Shown here: positions 59,666 to 64,000 of the stretch, one piece after another | Position numbering within the stretch: the first letter of the stretch is position 1 | Layout: each line of letters opens with the position of its first letter | Assembly (NCBI RefSeq): GCF_003265705.1 | Contig: NW_020313005.1 | Span: forward strand, 16,312,109 to 16,376,108 | Source of the DNA: Callorhinus ursinus | Lineage: Eukaryota; Chordata; Mammalia; Carnivora; Otariidae | Length of the DNA: 64,000 bases | Reading direction: 5' to 3' | Program-made: the position numbers and the translations under genes | The notes under the pieces: model-generated | Databases searched by the model: none | The model's input: the letters and a program-made list of their open reading frames with translations, nothing else | Told to the model about the DNA's origin: nothing

Positions 59666-60439
59666 GAATGCTTATTAATGCTAGGCTCTCATGTGTATCC
59701 TTTCTTCTATTAACCCTTTAAATACTTAGGGTCATGTTATGCTCTTGATGCTGTCATTGCTCTGATTTTTAATGAGTGAACAGACTGGAGTAGAGATTTT
59801 ACATAAGAATTGATTTCTCTCTGGCCAGGAGACCACACTGTCATCCATTTCCTCTAACGTAGTGAAAAAAAGCATAGGATTTGAAACCAGAAAACCCAAA
59901 CTCCATTTCTAGTTAGGATCTTTCCCACATCACCTTAAAGATCATTTTTTTTTCCAAGTAAAAACATAATGTGAATAATGCCTGTGGATTGTAGGGTACT
60001 ATCCAAATGGCATGTTTGTTTTTTGTCGTCATTGCTCTTTGGTTTGAATGAGTGGGTTGTATATTCTCCCGTGTGGATCCCTATCCATGGAACACTGTGG
60101 TTCTGGTGGGCTTGGTGCATTTCTTCCCACCTGCTAGCATGTTCCCTCAATTCATGGTCCGGGAGCTTTGTCCCACTGAGGAAGCCACTCTGCACAGCCC
60201 AAGGTTTTACTCAAGGTTCACACAACATGGAACTGGAATAAGAGTGATCCATGTAGATAGTAAACTAATGGGAGGAGGGGAAGCTACTGTGAAAAGAGGC
60301 TCTTTGGTTGAAAGAAAGATGCACCAAATAGAATCCCTCTACAAAGAAAAAAATGACTCAGTTCTCTCTGCCTCTTGCACCAGATTCTCTTACCCTCTAA
60401 ATGATGGAACATGAGAAAGGTGTTCCAAAGATCAACACA
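59666..60439. other. Unassigned sequence
   Basis: No gene is supported; open frames of 86-120 codons overlap on both strands at 59935-60544 without recognisable domains. Confidence 0.45.
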
Positions 60440-60760
60440 TACTCTTTCAAATCTTTTGAACATTGCTATTCCCTTAGTCTGGAATGTTTCCCCCTGCCCC
60501 TGCTTTTCCATTTTTCTCCCAGATCCCTTTTGACCTAACTGCAATAATCATTTCAGTCTCAGCTTAAATGCAACTTTCTTTCAGAAGCCTCCACTAACTC
60601 CAGCACTTCTCCTCTCAGGGCACATATTACATGGTTATTGCAATTGCTTAAGAGTCTCTCTTCCCTGTTAGACTGCCCTGCTCACCTTCTCTCTCTGTAA
60701 TGCCAGCGCAGTGCCTGGTACATAAAATATACTTAAATTTTGTTAAATGATTGAAAAGCA
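60440..60760 (+). repeat. L2 3' part
   Basis: TTGCTATTCCCTTAGTCTGG, AATGTTTCCCCCTGCCCCTG, AGCTTAAATGCAACTTTCTT, TTAGACTGCCCTGCTC and GCGCAGTGCCTGGTACATAA are in L2 order. Confidence 0.85.
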
Positions 60761-60829
60761 TCCTCGTTTTCATATCTAATCCAGTACTTGTTCTTATCTT
60801 CCTTACTCTCTTACCCAATTGACTTTTAG

Positions 60830-61745
60830 ATGGATATCTCTAATTTGAAGAACCAAAGGCCCAAAGGCCCTTCAAACTCAGCATGTTCCAAACGGATCTC
60901 ATCGCTTTGTTCACTCCCTACTGTGTGTTATCATGTACCCAGGTGACACAGCTAAAACATATTCAAGTCTGACCAAATTCATTAGGTTCTATCATCTCAA
61001 CATCTCTTACCCATTGTTGCATCTCCATCTCAACTGCTTCTGAGATATAACAGACCCTTGTCTTTTCTCTTCAGAATGATCAGAATGGCCTCTACAAACC
61101 CATCTTCCTCCAAATCATCCTCTGCCAAAATATCAGGGTGTTTTATCTTAAGAATATGAATTTGGCCATGATGTTACCCGTAAAGTGTCAGTAGTTCCTC
61201 ATGGCTGACAGGACAAGATCCTGTCCCATAGTGAGGCCCAAATAATCCACATTCATGATCTAGCTTTGAGGTCAGTCTTGCCTCTTGCTATTCTGTTCCT
61301 GGTATCTTAAACTGTAGACGTATTCAATTTTCAGTTTTTAAAGTATTCCCTGTTGTCTATGCTTCAAATTCTGTGCCCTGACCTTCAGCCCCACAGAATC
61401 CTCAGTGGCCTGCTCACTTGGGAAATGCCTCCTCACCTTTCCAGATTCTGCTCCAGCATCATATTCTGGCTGATAAAGCTATTCCTTGGCACCTGTCCCT
61501 CCCCAAAGCACATATGACAAACACCTTCCCCATTAAGTGCACTCTATCCTATGAAAAACTTTGTCACAAAAATTTAATACCTCCTTGCCCTATTTGTTTA
61601 CATATTTGCTTCCTCCCACCAGATTGCAAATTCCATATGATCAAGGACAGCCTCTAACTCTTTTTTTTTTCTCACTTTTTAGTACATAGCATACAACTTG
61701 GCACTTAGTAAATGCTCAGTAAATGTTGGTAGAATTATTGAATCC
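60830..61745 (+). repeat. L2 3' part
   Basis: A longer second sense copy: CAAACTCAGCATGTTCCAAA, TTAGGTTCTATCATCTCAAC, CATGATCTAGCTTTGAGGTC, TTGGCACCTGTCCCTCCCCA, ACCAGATTGCAAATTCCATA and the tail TAGTAAATGCTCAGTAAATG. Confidence 0.8.
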
Positions 61746-62340
61746 TATATGTGTGCCAAAAATGTAAAAATCAACAGAAACTAGCCAAATGCAAATGATA
61801 GCTGTATAGAGTCTGCGGAGAGAGGAAAGAAGGGATTTTGCACTTATATGGAGGCCCTGTGGTGGGCATGAAAGTGGCCCTCTCAGATCTCCTCCTTGGG
61901 AAGGGACAGTAACTGACTGACAGCCCCAGCTGCTGTGCTCTGAAACCCATTACCAGTTCGGTGCCCAGGCTTGCTTTCCATGCTGCTCCAGCCAGTGCGT
62001 GAGTACAACAGGGAAACTAAGGCAGGCCTGTTCGTGAAAGAGACAAGAGTCTTTAGACATGTGACTTTCACTCAAGGACTCCCTGTTCACCTGGTTGAAA
62101 CTTTCTTAGAACTGCTGTGCAGTTTATGAACGTTCTCCTTTTCCTTCCTTTTTCCCCTTTCTCTGTCACAGGAGACCTGTATCAAGGTCTAACAAGTCCT
62201 CCAGATTCCTTCATATCCTACCCCATTTTTCTGCACAGCTATTCCCCAGTAATTTTTTTATGTCTAATCCCATCTTTGTGACCGTTTCTTGGGGAACCCA
62301 AATTAACATAAGTTGTACTCAAAATGGGTTTAATCCAACT
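61746..62340. other. Unassigned; right part may belong to the ERV-like block
   Basis: Nothing is recognised with confidence. Sequence from about 62160 continues without an obvious break into the block right of the next SINE. Confidence 0.35.
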
Positions 62341-62368
62341 GTCAAAAGTATAAAAAATTCCGACTATA

Positions 62369-62551
62369 GGGGCGCCTGGGTGGCTCAGTAGTTAAGCGTC
62401 TGCCTTCGGCTCAGGTCATGATCTCAGTGTCCTGGGATTGAGCCCCGCATCAGGCTCAGGGAGCCTGCTTCTCCCTCTCCCACTCCTCCCTGCTTGTGTT
62501 CCCTCTCTCGCTGTGTCTCTCTCTGTCAAATAAATAAATAAAATCTTTAAA
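62369..62551 (+). mobile_element. Can-SINE
   Basis: Head GGCGCCTGGGTGGCTCAGTA, TAAGCGTCTGCCTTCGGCTC, TGGGATTGAGCCCCGCATCA and tail AAATAAATAAATAAAATC. Flanks AAAAAATTCCGACTATA (62352-62368) and AAAAAATTCCGATTATA (62552-62568) differ by one base. Pol III A-box and B-box-like segments are both kept. Confidence 0.96.
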
Positions 62552-62569
62552 AAAAAATTCCGATTATAT

Positions 62570-63925
62570 ATTTAGGGGCTGAGAAAATGGTCATTGGGTG
62601 GATCTGTGGACCCACAGGGCCCACTGTAAGCCAGATTTCAGCCACAATTCCTTTATTTCCTGATCCCCATAAATTCCCAGTTTAACAGGCAAGATGACAC
62701 TTTGGGTCTTTGAATATCAATGTCAACTTAGACCCTGTGTCCACTAGTCCTCAATATGCCTGTATATTTCTCTTTTTCTAGTATACAATCACCTGATTAA
62801 ATGGTTATAAAAGTCTCTTTGGGAAAGGACTGGGGGAATCTTCACTGGGGATTCATATACCGGTCATAGCATTGCAAGGTCCTACCTCCTAGCCACCCAA
62901 CCAATTCTATTTAGTGAATTCTGGATCTGAAAATTGACTCAAGTACGGTTGGTAACTGAGCAAGGAATTGTGGCTGTTTTGGTGCTATCCCGGTCAGCCT
63001 CCTGCTCCTCCATTCTTGCATTTCGGTTGTTGCTGTTATAAATATTAGGCAGCACACTGTTGGCTGCCCATCTATTTTGCCCCTTGGCACACCACAATCT
63101 ATTAACCATCTCCATGACTCCCTGTGAGTCAAGACCTCTTGGCTGGTCCACTGGCCTTTGCAAATGTATCGTAATTGCTGCCCCCTGGCTTTCTGGCAGT
63201 TAAGTGCCACCACCTGGCCTCTAGTACTCTGGACCCCATTATCCTCACTGAAATTAACCAGCTCAGTTCTGTGAGCATCACTCCTACCATTGACCTTGAC
63301 CCTCAGAGGTGAACCACCACTGAACAACTTGGTGATGCTAAGTGCCCTTCTCACTAGCACATTCCTAATGGCTCTTAGTGAATGGTTGTCCTCAGTACCT
63401 TTGTGGCACATGAATCTCTAGTTGGTCTTTCAGCCTCACATAAATCATTCATTTCAGCATGCCCACTTCCCTCAGCTTCGTTTTACCCTCTTCCAGCATG
63501 TGCCAGAACAACTCGGGCATTCCTACTTCACTGAGAGCTGGCCATCTCTTTTCCAGGCTTCTAAAACCAGCCCAGCAGTGAGTTTGCTCCTTTCCCAGGT
63601 ACTTGTGAGAGTTTTAAGTCTCAGATCCTGAGAAAGTGCCCCACGCCAATGAATTATTGCTTCTCACTATTGCCTATGAGCCTCTTTGACAGGTAACTCT
63701 GACCAGAAGGCCTTTCTCATCGCTGAAACTCATAGCACTTCATTGCAGTCCACAACCTTTTTCATTCCTCCCTTGTCTCCTGCACAGGGTAGACCTGCAC
63801 TGTGGGTTAGATCTGCACCCCTCCCCCCATTTTCCCTAAAGCATTTAACCCAGTACATTTCTTTTCCTTATAATACCTTCTTGACATTTGGTTTTTTGGA
63901 AGACCCAGACTAAACGGGACTAAGA
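62570..63925 (-). repeat. ERVL-like endogenous retrovirus block (tentative)
   Basis: A stretch with one long minus-strand frame and internal-region character that resembles ERVL-type sequence. The right end (around 63890: TTTTTTGGAAGACCCAGACT) looks like an LTR or element edge. No LTR pair, primer-binding site or pol domain is recognised in the window, so family and boundaries are uncertain. Confidence 0.45.
62911..63411 (-). pseudogene. ERV-like open frame, 166 codons
   Basis: An uninterrupted frame on the minus strand from an ATG at 63411 to a stop at 62911. The composition is basic and rich in short polar segments (for example RVKVNGRSDAHRTELVNF and RGQVVALNCQKARGQQ). It resembles a gag-proximal region of ERVL-type elements, by recognition only. 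No zinc knuckle, protease or reverse-transcriptase motif is present. It is probably a remnant, but the lack of stops over 166 codons in an old element is notable. It could also be chance. Confidence 0.4.
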
Positions 63926-64000
63926 CATAGGGGAAGCAAGATTTTATCTCAATTGATAGCAAGGAAGAAATAAGGAACAGAGACAGGAAAAAGCAAGTTA

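Overview
This is nuclear DNA from a mammal, most likely an arctoid caniform carnivore (the bear, seal and weasel group). The evidence is six well-preserved tRNA-derived Can-SINEs with the 'GCCTGGGTGGCTCAGT' head and (AATAAAT) tail, and several L1 elements of a carnivoran type. No host protein-coding gene, rRNA or tRNA gene can be supported. The window reads as intergenic or deep intronic sequence built mainly of transposable elements of very different ages. Repeat families are named from recognition of their sequence; no database was searched.

Layout. 1-9.2 kb: unique sequence, then an old L2 cut in two by a near full-length L1 (L1-A, minus strand, 2559-8647) that contains a 400-N assembly gap. 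9.2-16.5 kb: unique sequence with MIR and L2 fragments and a small MaLR LTR. 16.6-21.4 kb: old L1/HAL1-like sequence carrying a Tigger1 DNA transposon, which itself carries a Can-SINE. 22-25.4 kb: two more Can-SINEs, MER5-like pieces and an MLT1 LTR with some internal sequence. 25.4-36.6 kb: an MLT1 provirus whose 5' LTR was hit by an older L1 (L1-C), beside whose tail a second near full-length L1 (L1-B, 25821-32894) later inserted. 36.6-49 kb: another MLT1 LTR, MIR and L2 pieces, a short young L1 (L1-D), old L1 fragments and three older SINE copies. 49-62 kb: several L2 and MIR copies, including an L2 split by an old L1, and a CpG-rich Can-SINE. 62-64 kb: a Can-SINE inside or beside an ERV-like block that keeps a 166-codon open frame.

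Order of events. Target-site duplications and nesting give a relative history: L2 and MIR are oldest, then MLT1, HAL1/L1M and Tigger1, then L1-C, then the carnivoran L1s and Can-SINEs. All recognised coding remnants (L1 ORF1/ORF2, Tigger transposase) carry stops, frameshifts or deletions.

Points of most interest: the gap inside L1-A is about 900 bases too short compared with L1-B; L1-A and L1-B are 6-7 kb direct repeats about 23 kb apart; the triple nest in the MLT1 provirus; the retained open frame at 62911-63411; and a weak exon-like frame at 40583-40773. I did not find a convincing new biological system.
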